Positions 12,801-24,119 of a stretch of 64,000 nt of DNA are shown one piece after another. The DNA is taken from positions 23,553,572-23,617,571 of the forward strand of contig NC_079899.1 in assembly GCF_024868665.1 (NCBI RefSeq), given 5' to 3'. A program made the translations under genes and the position numbers. Numbering within the stretch: position 1 is the first letter of the stretch; every line of letters starts with the position of its first letter. This DNA is from Triplophysa rosa (taxonomy: Eukaryota; Chordata; Actinopteri; Cypriniformes; Nemacheilidae). Under the pieces are notes generated by a model that worked only from the letters and a program-made list of their open reading frames with translations, made no database searches and had not been told where the DNA came from.

Positions 12801-13561
12801 AGTCAAATAGCGCACCCACCACAAGTCTCTGATATTTTGATCATTAAAAATCACTTTGATAATTCTCAATATAACATTCACGAGGAATCTCTTTATGGTG
12901 AAATCAAAATCCACGCTACCCGAAGTTTGACCAAATGTAGCGCTATCAACCAGACAGATGGCTTCTCCTGTTCTTCACTTCCACGCTCTTCCTTGATCTC
13001 TCGCTCAGGTTCGAAAGACAGACCCAAGCCTCAGACACACGCCAAATGAATCTTCGCTGCCATAATATTTGTCTTGACACCCACAGCTTCCTGAGCTCTT
13101 TGTAAAGTAGGAGATTGGAGGTGTCACGTGTATGGTACATTAAAGACCTCTGGGTGTTTATTTGTTGTCAGATGGAAAGGCAGGGTGAGAAAAACCAGAC
13201 CCATCCTGCTGTTAAGCACTACGCAACCAAAGGGAAGTGAACTTTTATTGTTGATCCCCCCCAACGAGGGAACACTCGGGGGTCCCCAATTTACAGATAT
13301 TCCTACAGAGTCAACACACAAAAAGGGCGTAGATCTGGGGCTCGGCGTTGGAGCAGATGTGTTTGAGGAAAACATCAAAAAAAGAAGAAACAATTGATGG
13401 AAAACGGATAAAGGAGCTGCTTGTATTATTTCTACCCATTTAAAGCACAATTATGGTGCTTAAACTATTATTATATCAAAGGTGTGAAAATGTGGATCTG
13501 CAATTGAAAAAATGCATTCTCATCACATTTTTTAAATGGGTAGATAATGGGAAAATAAAAT

Positions 13562-13791
13562 AAAGAGATCGTTGTATGGACACTGGTTGAACTGTCCAAG
13601 AATTCCCAAGACTTTCTTTTGCAGAAAAAAAAAGAATTTAATGTAAGTCAATGGCGATTCCGTGTTGTTTGGTTATCAATGTTCTTCAAAATATCTTCTT
13701 GCAGAATAAATAATCTCATACAGGATTTAAATGACAAATGGGGAAATAAATTATGGCAGAATTTGTATTTTTGGCTGAACGATCTCTTTCG
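13562..13791. mobile_element. Decayed AAAGGGATA-type MITE
   Basis: The right end GAATTTGTATTTTTGGCTGA followed by ACGATCTCTTT is a mutated form of the family end GAATTTTCATTTTTGGGTGA..ACTATCCCTTT. The left end AAAGAGATCGTTG is similarly decayed. It belongs to the same family as 3763-4053. Confidence 0.5.
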
Positions 13792-14605
13792 GCTGTGATG
13801 ACATGCCAATCAAATCTATTGCCCGTTTGTTTGTTTGTTTTTAATGTGGTTGTTGTATAAATTTAGTATGGTTTTCCGCAGACAAGCAGCCAAATCAAAT
13901 TTTCAAACTGGTTCAAGATTCAAATTTTTTATATTCTCCAGTGAAGAAAGTAATCGTTTTGAAATTATATTTTATAGAAATGTCCTTCAATCTGAACTGC
14001 CCAAATTGGACATAGCAACAATAATAACACATTTAAGAACTCATTAATGTCACATTATTAAATCAACCCTACCAAAAGTCATCCAAATGTAAGAATTTTT
14101 TTCACATCTGCTTATTGAAGAAATGTTCTTGTTGTGTCATTTATTGTTTGTAAATCACAATCCTTGCATTTAAAAAGTGCATTATATGTTAAACTATGCA
14201 ACACAAGTTGATCAAAATCAGTGTGTTCAATGCATTTTGTAGAAATGGATAGCAGAAATGAATCAGTAACCATGGTTGCAGGCGTCTTTATATTCCATGG
14301 GTGCCATAGCGACAGAAAAATCAGCAGAGATTCTGTATGCGCTAGAAGGTGTGGATAGCATCTATATACAACCTGCCAGTCACTGCCTGCCTCGCTTCTC
14401 ACTTTCCAGAACAGCGGGCGTCCCTCCTGACATGGTTCTTATTAGCGCTCATGCGGAAGTGCTCATGTAAGGTGAGTTTCTGGAGAAAAAAAACAAACAT
14501 CTGGTTATTAAACACGACCATCAATGGAATATTTATTCAATGTTTTGTCATGCCATAACACATTTTGCACATTCTATTGGGTGTTTGTGCTGCCCAATTC
14601 ATTGT

Positions 14606-14689
14606 TACCAGGAGAGGAGTTCCAACCCCATGTGGATATTCATCCATTGAATTTTAAGTCCAACGCCTTAACCACTGCGCCATCCTGGT
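14606..14689 (-). pseudogene. Degraded tRNA-Leu(UAA) copy
   Basis: The reverse complement aligns along its length with the intact copies downstream, keeping the acceptor stem, the TAA anticodon and GTGGTTAAGG. The T-arm has lost the TTCGAA core (it reads TTGGAA), so the B box is damaged. The anticodon stem also carries a change. It is probably not expressed. Confidence 0.7.
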
Positions 14690-14768
14690 CACTTTTTTTG
14701 GATCTTTGGGCAGTTTTGAAGCCAGTTCATTTATTTATTGCTTTCCAGCATTAAGTTTAAAACAGTCA

Positions 14769-14851
14769 TACCAGGAGTGGGGTTCGAACCCACGCGGATA
14801 TTCGTCCATTGGATCTTAAGTCCAACGCCTTAACCACTCGGCCATCCTGGT
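14769..14851 (-). tRNA. tRNA-Leu (anticodon UAA)
   Basis: The 83-nt reverse complement begins ACCAGGATGGCCGAGTGG and ends GGGTTCGAACCCCACTCC then TGGTA. The acceptor stem ACCAGGA pairs with TCCTGGT. The A box (TGGCCGAGTGG) and B box (GGTTCGAACCC) are canonical. The anticodon loop CTTAAGA gives UAA on a TTGGA/TCCAA stem, and the long leucine-type variable arm is present. An AAAA run just left of the gene (about 14760) supplies a Pol III TTTT terminator on the transcribed strand. No intron is present. Confidence 0.95.
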
Positions 14852-14955
14852 CACTACAGACAGTTTTCAAACCCTTTGTGAAACAAGTTTCATTATTTGT
14901 TGTCAACCATATTTATGCACTAAGAACCGTTTCCCATTTAAAATTCACCTATCCA

Positions 14956-15038
14956 TACCAGGAGTGGGGTTCGAACCCACGTGGGCATGTGCCCATTGGA
15001 TCTTAAGTCCAACGCCTTAACCACTCGGCCACCCTGGT
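14956..15038 (-). tRNA. tRNA-Leu (anticodon UAA), second copy
   Basis: This 83-nt copy has the same A box, B box and anticodon loop as the copy 100 bp to its left. The variable arm differs (GGGCACATGCCC, an improved hairpin). The acceptor stem reads ACCAGGG, giving a G-U wobble at its seventh pair. A short AAAA run lies about 13 bp beyond its 3' end. It is likely functional. Confidence 0.92.
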
Positions 15039-15949
15039 CACTCACTCTAAAGCAGAATGAACGCGTTCCCTTAAGCATCTTGCCTATTTGTGACACAACA
15101 GCGCTCGCCTTTGATCACCTTCTGCATGGCTCACCAAGCAAACGCTTTAATTAGTACTTTATTGACTAATGCTTTTCTGCAGACCTTGTGTCACTGGCTT
15201 TACCGACCACCAGCCTATTCTTCGCGGATTAACCTCTTTCTGTGCACAGTTTAACCGGCCATTGTCCGGCAGTAATGTGAACTGCTCTTGAAGGAGGTTT
15301 TGACACAAAAGACCCTTCAGTGCGCACGGAGACCTCAAAGAGCCATCATCCCTCCATCTCCAGCTCTTCAAAGACTCCTTCATCATTCAGAATCCCTCTC
15401 TGTTCCTCCACGGCCCCTCGTTTAGGAGCGGGACCCCGTTGGCCCTCACCTCCCCCACCGACCAACACACTTATTGGAGAGTCTCCCGGGAGCGTGGAGC
15501 TCATATATAAGACCAGGACAGCTGATAATGACTACAGCTTTGGGGGAAGGAGATCTCCACTGGGTTTCACTGGTTATGGTGGTGATGCTGTGCAGGGTCC
15601 AACATGAACACTTGGCAATAACAAATAAAACAGCAATTTGACCTCTTTGGTTACACTTGTAAAGACTTTGCTGCTTTTTTAGTGTTAATCACAAGAATTT
15701 CCCTGTGTTTAGCCCACTAGATGAAAAAAATGAGCAAAGAATTAGCATTAGTGCTTAAGCAATTTTGCCTCAAAATCCTTTTCCTTAGTAAAATCACTGT
15801 ACCACACAACCTCAAATGGTCAAAAATTTAACTATATAACACATTATTTCAATTCTAAAAAATGTTCTATGTTATAATAAAATTGACCTAAATTATAAAG
15901 TTGACCTAAATGAATATTACACTTTAATATAAATTTTAAATGTAATTTT
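15039..15949. other. Non-genic tract
   Basis: No gene can be supported. The stretch 15300-15610 is GC-richer and open in frame for 95 codons, but it has no domain or splice context. A CATATATAAG box near 15500 is TATA-like without a downstream gene. Confidence 0.45.
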
Positions 15950-16440
15950 AAATGTATTATAAGTTCCCACATTTCTGTGAATATACTTTAGTGTTTAATA
16001 CTTTAGTAAACTGTAGTAAAATCCCATGCCTTACCATAGTAAATATTAAAGTATATTATAGTATTCACTACAATTTATCAATACACACTATTTGTACTAC
16101 AAAATACTACAATTTACTACATACATTTACAGTACTACATAAAACGACAGTTTACTATAATAATACATATTTAAAATATTCAATATGTCTAAAATTACCC
16201 ACATAAAAAATAATGTGAGTATCCTTTAGTATTTAATATAGTAAACTGAAGTAAAATTCCTACTGTAGATACTTTAGTACTTTTGTACCCTACCACAGTC
16301 AATATTAAAGCAGATTATAGTATTTACTACAATTGATCAATTCACTATAGTTAATACTACAGAATACTATTGCATATTATAAATGCTACAAAATACAGTT
16401 TACTATAATAAATACTAAAGTACACTACAGCATTTTTATT
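15950..16440. repeat. TACTATAGTAAATACT-type palindromic repeat tract
   Basis: The tract is made of many variants of AGTAAACTGTAGTAAA, TTTACTACAA and ATTATAGTATT in both orientations, covering almost 500 bp. The motif is self-complementary, so the region can fold into many small hairpins. It looks like an old MITE or two overlapping MITEs rather than a coding region; the 84-codon frame inside it is a by-product. Confidence 0.6.
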
Positions 16441-17856
16441 TATGTTATTCGCATTAAGCAATCATTCTATTTATTCTTAATGTAATTTTGTACATTATGT
16501 GTGTATCTGAGTGTGTGTTTGCAGTGAGGGGATTATTTTCTTTTCTTTTCTTACCCTGACCCCCCTTTCCTCCTAGCACTGTTCTTTAAAAATTGTGGGC
16601 AGCTTCTAATGTGGATGTGTCTCTTTCATCTCTAATGATCTCTTGTAATGAGCAGACCTTTGCCATGCTAATGGACGTTCAATTGTTCCCACTTTTACAT
16701 GGGGTCTCCATCAACACCAGTGGTTGGGGGCCTTACCCTGTCCATCTTTGAAAACCTCCCTGGATCACAGTGAGGGGGACAGAGAGCCGTCTTTGAAGCT
16801 CACACTCATTATCTTCTACGATGGCTCTTGTCTGGTAATTGTGGCTTTTCGGTGCAAACGATTTCTTGATATTGTAGGCGAGCGGTTCTCAGCGTGCGCT
16901 TAATTTCGATGTGTTATTTTTTCTTTTCTTTTGGTCCATCACTCCTCACAGGTCGGGAGGAAGGGTTAGCTCGCTGCAGGGTGCTTTGAATCAATATAAC
17001 ACACTGGATCTCTTTCGATAAATGGGGATGGAGGAAGATGAGTTGGACCAAGAGAACCAGTGTTATTAGAGTTCAGAATCTGACTCGATAATGCAAGCTA
17101 TTTATATGTGTAACCTCTTTACCTATTTTAGGTTACCTGAGAACATTATTCTGTGTTGAAGGGGGATTTGAATGGATGTCTTCAGCAGTCTTTGTTTTGT
17201 GATCTCTCTGTATATGCCTGAAAAGTGTTCTTTAGTTACTGGAATACCAGTGTTTCTTAAAATGCACAGAGTCTACACTCACCCCCAGCGAGATTTACAC
17301 AGCTGGCCCTCGAGTACAACACAAACCCTAAACTCACAGTCCATCCTTTCTCTGTGGTGGTGAGTACATATCACATTCCCTTTTGCTCTAGCAGTTTGAG
17401 CATATAATACTTGATTCTTTTATTGATGTCACGAGGTTTTGCTCGTAGTAGCTATTGAGGTTTTTTTCTAATTAAATGTGCATTTTTTTCAAAGTATACA
17501 ATATTTAAAATGAAAATTATTGGTAAAAATAATAGAATATTTAAATCTGAAATCTCTAACATTTGTCTCTACATTGCCATCTCTATCTCTGTTACTTTCC
17601 ATACAATCTTACCATTGTGAAGCCGGGAACCTTTCATTTTAAACACTGATTTTTATTTACTTCCTCAATGATTGAGTTTTAAGTAAAACAAAATATGGAT
17701 TGCAGTTTTAATCATTGATGACATCATCTTTATTCTGGACAGCATTTTCTAACCTTACTGCATTTTTTTGCGATAAGAATTTTTTTAATCTATTCTATTA
17801 ATGACTGATATAACAGAAAGTGCTGGGAAACCTTACAAGCTGAACAAAATGAGTCG
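16441..17856. other. Non-genic tract
   Basis: No gene is supported. The segment 16590-16900 is unique, moderately GC-rich and carries several TAATG/ATTA motifs, so it may be conserved non-coding DNA. The 63-codon frame at 17172-17363 has no known domain. Confidence 0.4.
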
Positions 17857-19074
17857 CAGAGGTGGGTAGAGTAGCCAAAATCTTTACTCAAGTAAAAGTA
17901 CAAGTAACTAGAGAAATTGTTACTCAAGTAAAAGTAAAAGTCACTATTTTAAAAATACTTGAGTAAAAGTAAAAAAGTATGCAATGAAAAAACTACTCAA
18001 GTAGCTAGTTACTTAGTTACTTTGTATCTGATTATATAGGCCTACTACATAAAATTAATATTAACGCCAATATTTTAATATTACATTTTAATCAATATTT
18101 TTAATTATCATAAGCAAATATCTTTGCAATATACTAGAGAGACTAAAGAATAGACAAACACAGAAGAGACAAGCATTTCTGTAAATTTCATCTAGTCCTG
18201 ATGTCAATGTAGTTTACACAACTTATTTAGAATAATAGACCATGTCAAACTAAAGCATGAACTAAACTCAGAGCATTTCCTAAGATGATCTAGAACATCT
18301 GCAGTGCTCTCTTAAATGAAATACACATTTTTGAACAAAGCTCATGTTTTCTCGTGTTGTGTCACGTGTGTGTTGTGAAACGCTCTTACTTGTAAACAAA
18401 CAGTAAACAGTGAACACACGCCCATCAACAAGTTTTCTTCCTTCTGTTCTTCAAATGTATATTTCTGCAAGCCCACGTCTCTGTGTCTGACAGGTAACGC
18501 GCATGTTGCTGTGTCTGCGAACAGTCGTCGCGGGTGGCGCATATGGCGGGCATTTATCATTGCTGGCAAACAATATGACACATTTGCAGTTTTGATTGTA
18601 TAGATATAGATTAATATCCACTTCATCCAACGCTCTTTGTGTTCTGCGTGTTCTTAAGTTTCGCGCTACGAGGAGTGAGTAATCCTGCTTCAGATGATTC
18701 AGATCGTGCTGCGAACTGAACAAATCATTTGAACTGATTCATTAGCCTATTCAAATGGTTTTGCCCATTGTTCAATTAATGCTTTCAAAGAATCGACTCA
18801 AAAGAATCGATCACTCGGGAATGCCCGTAAAAAGAGACGACAACCTTGAAATAAACAACGCGTTTTAAAAAGCATATTTTAAAATGAAGGAACGAAGTAA
18901 CGTCACGCAATGTAAGTTATGTAACGAAGTAAAAGTACAGATTTTCTATTACAAATTTACTCAAGTAAGAGTAAAAGTACACACTTTTAATTTTACTTAA
19001 AAAGTACATATTTTCCAAAATGTTACTCAAGTAAATGTAACGAAGTAAATGTAGCGCGTTACTACCCACCTCTG
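17857..19074. mobile_element. Non-autonomous hAT element, 1218 bp
   Basis: The left end is CAGAGGTGGGTAGAGTAGCC and the right end is GTAGCGCGTTACTACCCACC then TCTG, inverted repeats of the hAT type. A perfect 8-bp target-site duplication ATGAGTCG flanks it (17849-17856 and 19075-19082). Subterminal regions are packed with ACTCAAGTAAAAGTA repeats, which are typical transposase-binding repeats in hAT elements. No transposase frame remains. Confidence 0.9.
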
Positions 19075-19105
19075 ATGAGTCGTCAGTATTTTCGGTCACT
19101 TTTAA

Positions 19106-19330
19106 AACTAAAGGTGCTTCACCGTGCCATAAAACACCCATTTTGAGCTGAATGGTTCCATAAAGAATTTTAAACATCCTTCGAACTTTTCTGTTTCACA
19201 AAAGGTTCTTTGTTATGGAAAAATAGATTCTTTAGACTGTAAAAATAAAAAATAGTTGAGCAAATGGTTCTTTGGGAAACCAAAAATGGTTCTTCGATGG
19301 TGTCGCTGTGAAGAACCAACCTTTTTAAGG
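19106..19330. mobile_element. Foldback repeat with AAAGGTTCTTT/AAGAACC motifs
   Basis: AAAGGTGCTTCACCGTGCCAT on the left is inverse to ATGGTGTCGCTGTGAAGAACC on the right. Inner copies of AAAGGTTCTTTGT and AAATGGTTCTT occur between them. I recognise this as a common fish foldback repeat. It starts only about 30 bp after the hAT element and may be older. Confidence 0.6.
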
Positions 19331-20025
19331 AGTGTTTCCAAGATAAGAAAGATAGTACATTTTAAAAGTGCGTCTGCTAAAGGTTTGTTTCAGGAAAACA
19401 CTATCATGTTCAAAAAACACAAAACTTTCATTTCTGTCATTTTTCAGTCTATTCCATCACTGGCTCGGGTTGAAATTGTATGGTGTCAGGTGAACTATCC
19501 CAGGAAAGCAGCTGCATCCTTTCCTTGTCGGAAATGAAGGAAAACACACGCAGCCCCCGCCAGTCTTGTGGGTCTGGCAGGGTCATAACCCAGCACCTGA
19601 GCTAATCATGGACATTATCAAAACGGCATGCTCTCTGGGGTCTGTTTGTTTATGTAATCCAGGGTGGCCCCTTGCTCTGCCCTGCCTGGCCCTCGTAACT
19701 GCACCTGGGGAAGGCAGTAAACACCACTCCCTCGTTTCTGGATGAATGAGGTGCTAAAACGGAACAGGAAAGGGGAAGAAGCATTGAGATTAAGCTGTAA
19801 ATCAGCATGTGCGCATTTGTATTAGGAAAGTATTAGATTTGGTGATGTTTGTGGAAACTTAAGGTTTAGCCTGATGATTATTATTTTATTTCTTTCTTGT
19901 GGTACATGAACACCACAGAACGTAAGTCAAGAGAAGTGCGTTAATGTATTCATAGTTCACCACATTTTTATTTTTGAAAGTGCAATGACATTTCCTTGCC
20001 AATCGGTTTAAAGATCGCACAGCAC
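19331..20025. other. Non-genic tract
   Basis: No gene is supported. The segment 19560-19760 is unique and GC-rich for this window and may be a conserved regulatory block. Confidence 0.4.
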
Positions 20026-20108
20026 TACCAGGAGTGGGGTTTGAACCCACGTGGGCCTTCGCCCATTGGATCTTAAGTCCAACGCCTTAACCACTCGGCC
20101 ATCCTGGT
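20026..20108 (-). tRNA. tRNA-Leu (anticodon UAA), third copy
   Basis: This 83-nt copy has an intact acceptor stem, A box, TAA anticodon and T-arm. The T loop reads TTCAAAC, a normal variant. The variable arm is GGGCGAAGGCCC. It lies about 5 kb from the first group in the same orientation. Only a weak A run precedes it on the plus strand, so the Pol III terminator is less clear. Confidence 0.9.
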
Positions 20109-20215
20109 TACTTTTGTAAGTTTTACAACTTGTTGTTTTGACACATTATCTTACTTTTGTTTGCATGATTGGGATTGTGTTTCTGATATTATTAAAGGTG
20201 AATCACGGTATAAAT

Positions 20216-20297
20216 GACCAGGAGTGGGGTTTGAACCCACGTGGGCATACACACATCGGATCTTAAGTCCAACACCTTAACCACGCGGCATCCTGGA
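20216..20297 (-). pseudogene. Degraded tRNA-Leu(UAA) copy
   Basis: The anticodon loop CTTAAGA and B box are kept. The A box reads TGCCGCGTGG with a one-base loss, the first acceptor pair is mismatched, and the discriminator base is changed. It is probably non-functional, although low-level transcription cannot be excluded. Confidence 0.7.
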
Positions 20298-21430
20298 GAC
20301 ATGCATGTTGTAGAGCAGTCAACTCAGTGGCTTATCAAAGCTCATTCTCAAGGCCCTGAATTCTGGCAAAGCTTTCTATCTATAGAGTATCTGATAAGAA
20401 CTGCAATCTTAACCGGCACTGTTTTTGTCTTTTCCGTCTGTCTCTTTTCTGACCTTGTTTTTTCTCAAGCACCTTTCCATCACATTAGTCACTGCATTTT
20501 TTAAACACATACAAATGGATGAAAAACTTTTTGTTTTTTTTGGCCTAGCTGTCAATGATCATTGCACAAGGTCTGACACATTGAGTTTTCAACGCTTTAT
20601 ACAAGATGAAAGGTCGAGTCTTTTTTGCAACATTCCCAATCCATTACATTCTGCTTTTCCTGTCATCTCTTGCCTGCGAGTCAATTTGACGAAAGGACCA
20701 AAAAATTAAAGCTTTTTACCCTATTTCAAATTCTCTATGTACAAAATGCAGTACACAACAGGTTAGTGTCTGTCATACATGTGAGTCTAATCAGTACTGA
20801 AGGACATCTTCTCCAGAGAGACGACAGCGTGACATTCCGTGTCCTTCCTCGTGTACAGTACCTCCAATGGAATGAAAGAGCAAAGATTATTTTATCAGTT
20901 CCCGTGGGTTCATAAATCAAGCGAAAGGCTTTTTCATTTACTCATCTTTACAGCTCTCCTTCAAACGGCTGTAAACGATGATGTTTTCTGGAATGCATCA
21001 ATTTATTGATTGAATCTGGTTAAAAGAAAGCCCTTTCATTATTGTCAAACCAGTATAACTGTCATAAAACATAAACCACAAGAAAACAAGATTAACCCTT
21101 TATTATCATTGGCTTGCATATTACACCTAATGTATTGTGTTTAACTATATCATTGATGATGATTTTTCATTTCATTGCATTTGATAGACTTGATTTTACA
21201 TATGAACCATTTTTACTGTTTGTACGATGTTATGTAGCATCATAGTTTACGTAATCATTCCAGGCTTTAACATTGCAGAAAACAAATTTATGTAAAAACA
21301 TTTGGATAATTGTTGTTTAAACTACACTGTATACAATGCAAGGGTGCTGTGCATGGTTGCCAGGAGATTACTAGGCAGTTGCTATAGTGGTCTTGACAAA
21401 AAAGAAGTTTATCCAAGTGTGCTATTAGTA
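20298..21430. other. Non-genic tract
   Basis: No gene or clear mobile element is supported, apart from a short GGTTGCCAGG-type repeat at 21334-21395. Overlapping frames at 20425-20915 are of random composition. Confidence 0.45.
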
Positions 21431-21650
21431 TAGACCACTTCGCAAGATGCTAACAAGGGTCCAGAAGCACTTCTGGTTTCAGTTCATTTTCAATAAATTA
21501 AATCTTATATATATTCGATGAACATTCTAATTCAGCTCTTCTGTTGGTTTGATTTAGTCCAAACAGTTGCGTGGTGTTAAAAAACTGAAACAGGAAGTTC
21601 TTCTGAACCAGCGTTGGACCAGTGTTGTTAACGTCTTCTGAAGTGGTCTA
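21431..21650. mobile_element. MITE with TAGACCACTTC ends
   Basis: AGTATAGACCACTTC on the left and GAAGTGGTCTATACT on the right are perfect inverses. The subterminal GGTCCAGAAGCACTTCTGG and CTGAAACAGGAAGTTCTTCT are shared with a second copy at 56550-57179. Confidence 0.75.
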
Positions 21651-23847
21651 TACTTCTTTAAAATTGAAAAGCATACTTTTTATGTACCTCTCAGAAAGAT
21701 TTTTTCTTATGGTAATCTGGTCTATACCTCCAAAGTTTAACGCTTCAGGTTTATTGAAATCTTGAACCCTCAATATGAGCAGCAGTAATGGTGCTGATGT
21801 GTGCAATGGTGAGCCAGGAGCTGAAGGAAGGCAGAAGGTGTCTTTGCAAGGGGCCATTATTCATTACTTGTGCTCGCTCAGTGGCTGCCGGCCAGCACAT
21901 AAATATGAACAGGACATTGAGACAGCGTGCCAAGGTGACAAACGACTGCAGCAGTGGGGGAAGAGAGAATATTTCAAAGAAAAATAGTGAAGACACACAC
22001 ACAGCAAATATGTGTGTTTATTCTCAGGTTGCACAAGCACAGCGATCTCTGCTGCAACTCATCTCATCTCGCCATAAACACGGTGCTATGCGTGCTTGTT
22101 AAAATGCCTGAGACGAGAAGCGTGACCTTTGACCCTGATGCCAATTGACAATATGAATGATTGATTTATATTCAGTAGAGCTCACCTCCCATAATGCTGT
22201 GTTCTCAGCGCTGAGAGAAAGGTCGAAGGTCAGTGAAGATGTTTTTATTGTTATCTCATTCGACATTTAGAATAATTCTTTGGTTTCATTATACAGGATG
22301 AAAACCACACTGGTTAAGACGTGTTGGTGAGTAAATAAAGACAGTATTGTGGTTTTAAATCTATTTCTAAGCTTCAGTTTCTTTAAGGGTTCTTGATGTA
22401 TAAAAATGTATTTTTTTCTCTCTTGAATATTTCTATCTTGGAGTTAATCCATTCTCAGTTTTGGGGTCACTTTTGGAATTTTCTCAGGATTTATTGCATA
22501 TTTAATGAATGGATTCCACAGTGGACCCTCTGTCTTACAGCTTTACATATGCACAGGGTTTTGAACTTTGACCCTGACCCTAGTAGGACACTGGACCGCC
22601 TGCAGTTGATTTTTATCTCCGGCAGATTCCTTGTTTCATCTTGCCCCTCTCTCTCTCTCTCTCTCTCCCTCTGTTGTCTTTGGCCTCCTCCTGCAGTTTG
22701 TTTGTGGTTTCAAACAGAGCTCATGATAACAGGTTTGAGCTCTCGTGATACACTGATAAGACTCTTCATATCAGGTCAAACAGAAAACTTGACCCAGACA
22801 CGGAAAGCTATGTTTCGTCTGATGACAGAAAATTTGTCGCTGACATTGGGAAGCTGGATTAAACATGAGGTAAATTCAGGAGGTCGCTTGGATATTTGCA
22901 TGGGTTTTGAAACTAATATTTTCCACTCGCATTCCTGTTCTTTTCATTTCCAGTCTCTTATTGCATGAGGACATATCTAAATCCACATCTGATTGCTATC
23001 ATGAAGCTCATGAGCAGACCTGAGACGCTCTCGTGTGCTTTCATTGCATGTTTTTTGGTCAGAGGAGATATAAGGGATGGGCAGAATGGTCATGCTTTAA
23101 GAGGAATAATTAAAATTATCATTCAACTTTTTTTAAGATGCAAGTTCTCTAAAGAATTTTAAACACATTAGGGATTTATTCATGTAAAGTTAAGGTCACG
23201 CTTTAAAACAAGCTGTCATGCAAGGATGGTTGTGAGGCGTTGATGTTATTTTAAGTGATATATTTGTTGACATAACTTCATGCATTTTGTTTATACTGTA
23301 TGCAATATTATATTGCCCCATTTATGTTTCGTCACCTCTTTTTTTTTGACCTACCACATTTTTATGTCTTGAGGTAATTTTTATGTCTCTCTCTCTCTGT
23401 CTCTCAATTCAATTTCAATTTAAAGGTACTTTATTGGCATGATTGTGTGTACTTACAATATTGCCAATGCATTAAACATAAAACAAGAAAAATATTAACG
23501 ACAAACAATAAGATGTAATACAAAATGTGTTGCTATGTGAAGGATAAAATCGGACACAAGATCAAATATAATGTGTAAATAGTAAAATAGTAAAAAAGTC
23601 TCTCTCTCTATCTCTCTGTCTCTCACTCTATCTGTCTGTCTCTCGGTTACGACAGTTATGTAATAACCGAACACTTTCATTCCTTTTAGTTAAAAAAATC
23701 AAACACACAGCAAACATAACTGTAATATCACATCACAGTCTCTGGCACAACACCTGAGTATTGGTTTCTTTCTGTTGTTTCATCGTCATGACAACTGCAC
23801 CATCTGTCACAACAAGAAGTGGATTGGACCGAGATATCAAAGTTCCT
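21651..23847. other. Non-genic tract with CT-rich microsatellites
   Basis: A (CT)n run lies at about 22646-22668, and CTCTCTGTCT runs lie at 23385-23406 and 23599-23643. Between the latter two, AATTTAAAGGTACTTTATTGG resembles a widely dispersed fish repeat end. The 191-codon frame at 22393-22968 crosses the (CT)n run and is not a credible gene. Confidence 0.5.
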
Positions 23848-24119
23848 TAAAGTCCCCATGAACCAAAAGTTGCGATTGTTATTACTTCTCCTAAGGGGAG
23901 GAGTTAACGGATGCTCCGCCCAAGCCGTCTAACATACGTCATTTAAGATGGATAGTCGTTACAGGAAGGAAGTGCATTTTCAGATTTTAACTAAAGATTA
24001 TGAGGGCACACGAATTTTAAAAAGAGAATGAACCACATTGATAAACTATTTACAATAAACGCTGCAGTATTTCATGAAAAAATAGGCATTGTCATTTTTT
24101 ATTTCACTGGGACTTTAAA
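23848..24119. mobile_element. MITE with TTAAAGTCCCCATGAA ends
   Basis: CTTAAAGTCCCCATGAACC on the left is inverse to TTCACTGGGACTTTAA on the right. The interior AGGGGAGGAGTTAACGGATG is typical of this cyprinid family. A decayed relative begins at 32803. Confidence 0.65.

Larger units (their letters stand above)
9703..14605. other. Non-genic tract
   Basis: No protein gene is supported. The segment 9790-10140 is unique and GC-richer, with an E-box (CAGATGG near 9886) and a TAATTAGG site near 10042, which resembles a conserved regulatory block. A GGTTGCTAGG-type repeat lies at 12680-12800. Open frames here, including the overlapping ones at 11749-12133, have no recognisable domain. Confidence 0.45.

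Noticed and set aside
14606..15038. tRNA-like copies as SINE heads
   Set aside because: They are full 83-nt leucine tRNAs with no shared 3' tail or A-rich end following them, so true tRNA genes and pseudogenes are the better reading.
22393..22968. 191-codon open frame on the plus strand
   Set aside because: It crosses a (CT)n microsatellite, shows no domain or family motif and has no promoter, splice or poly(A) context.
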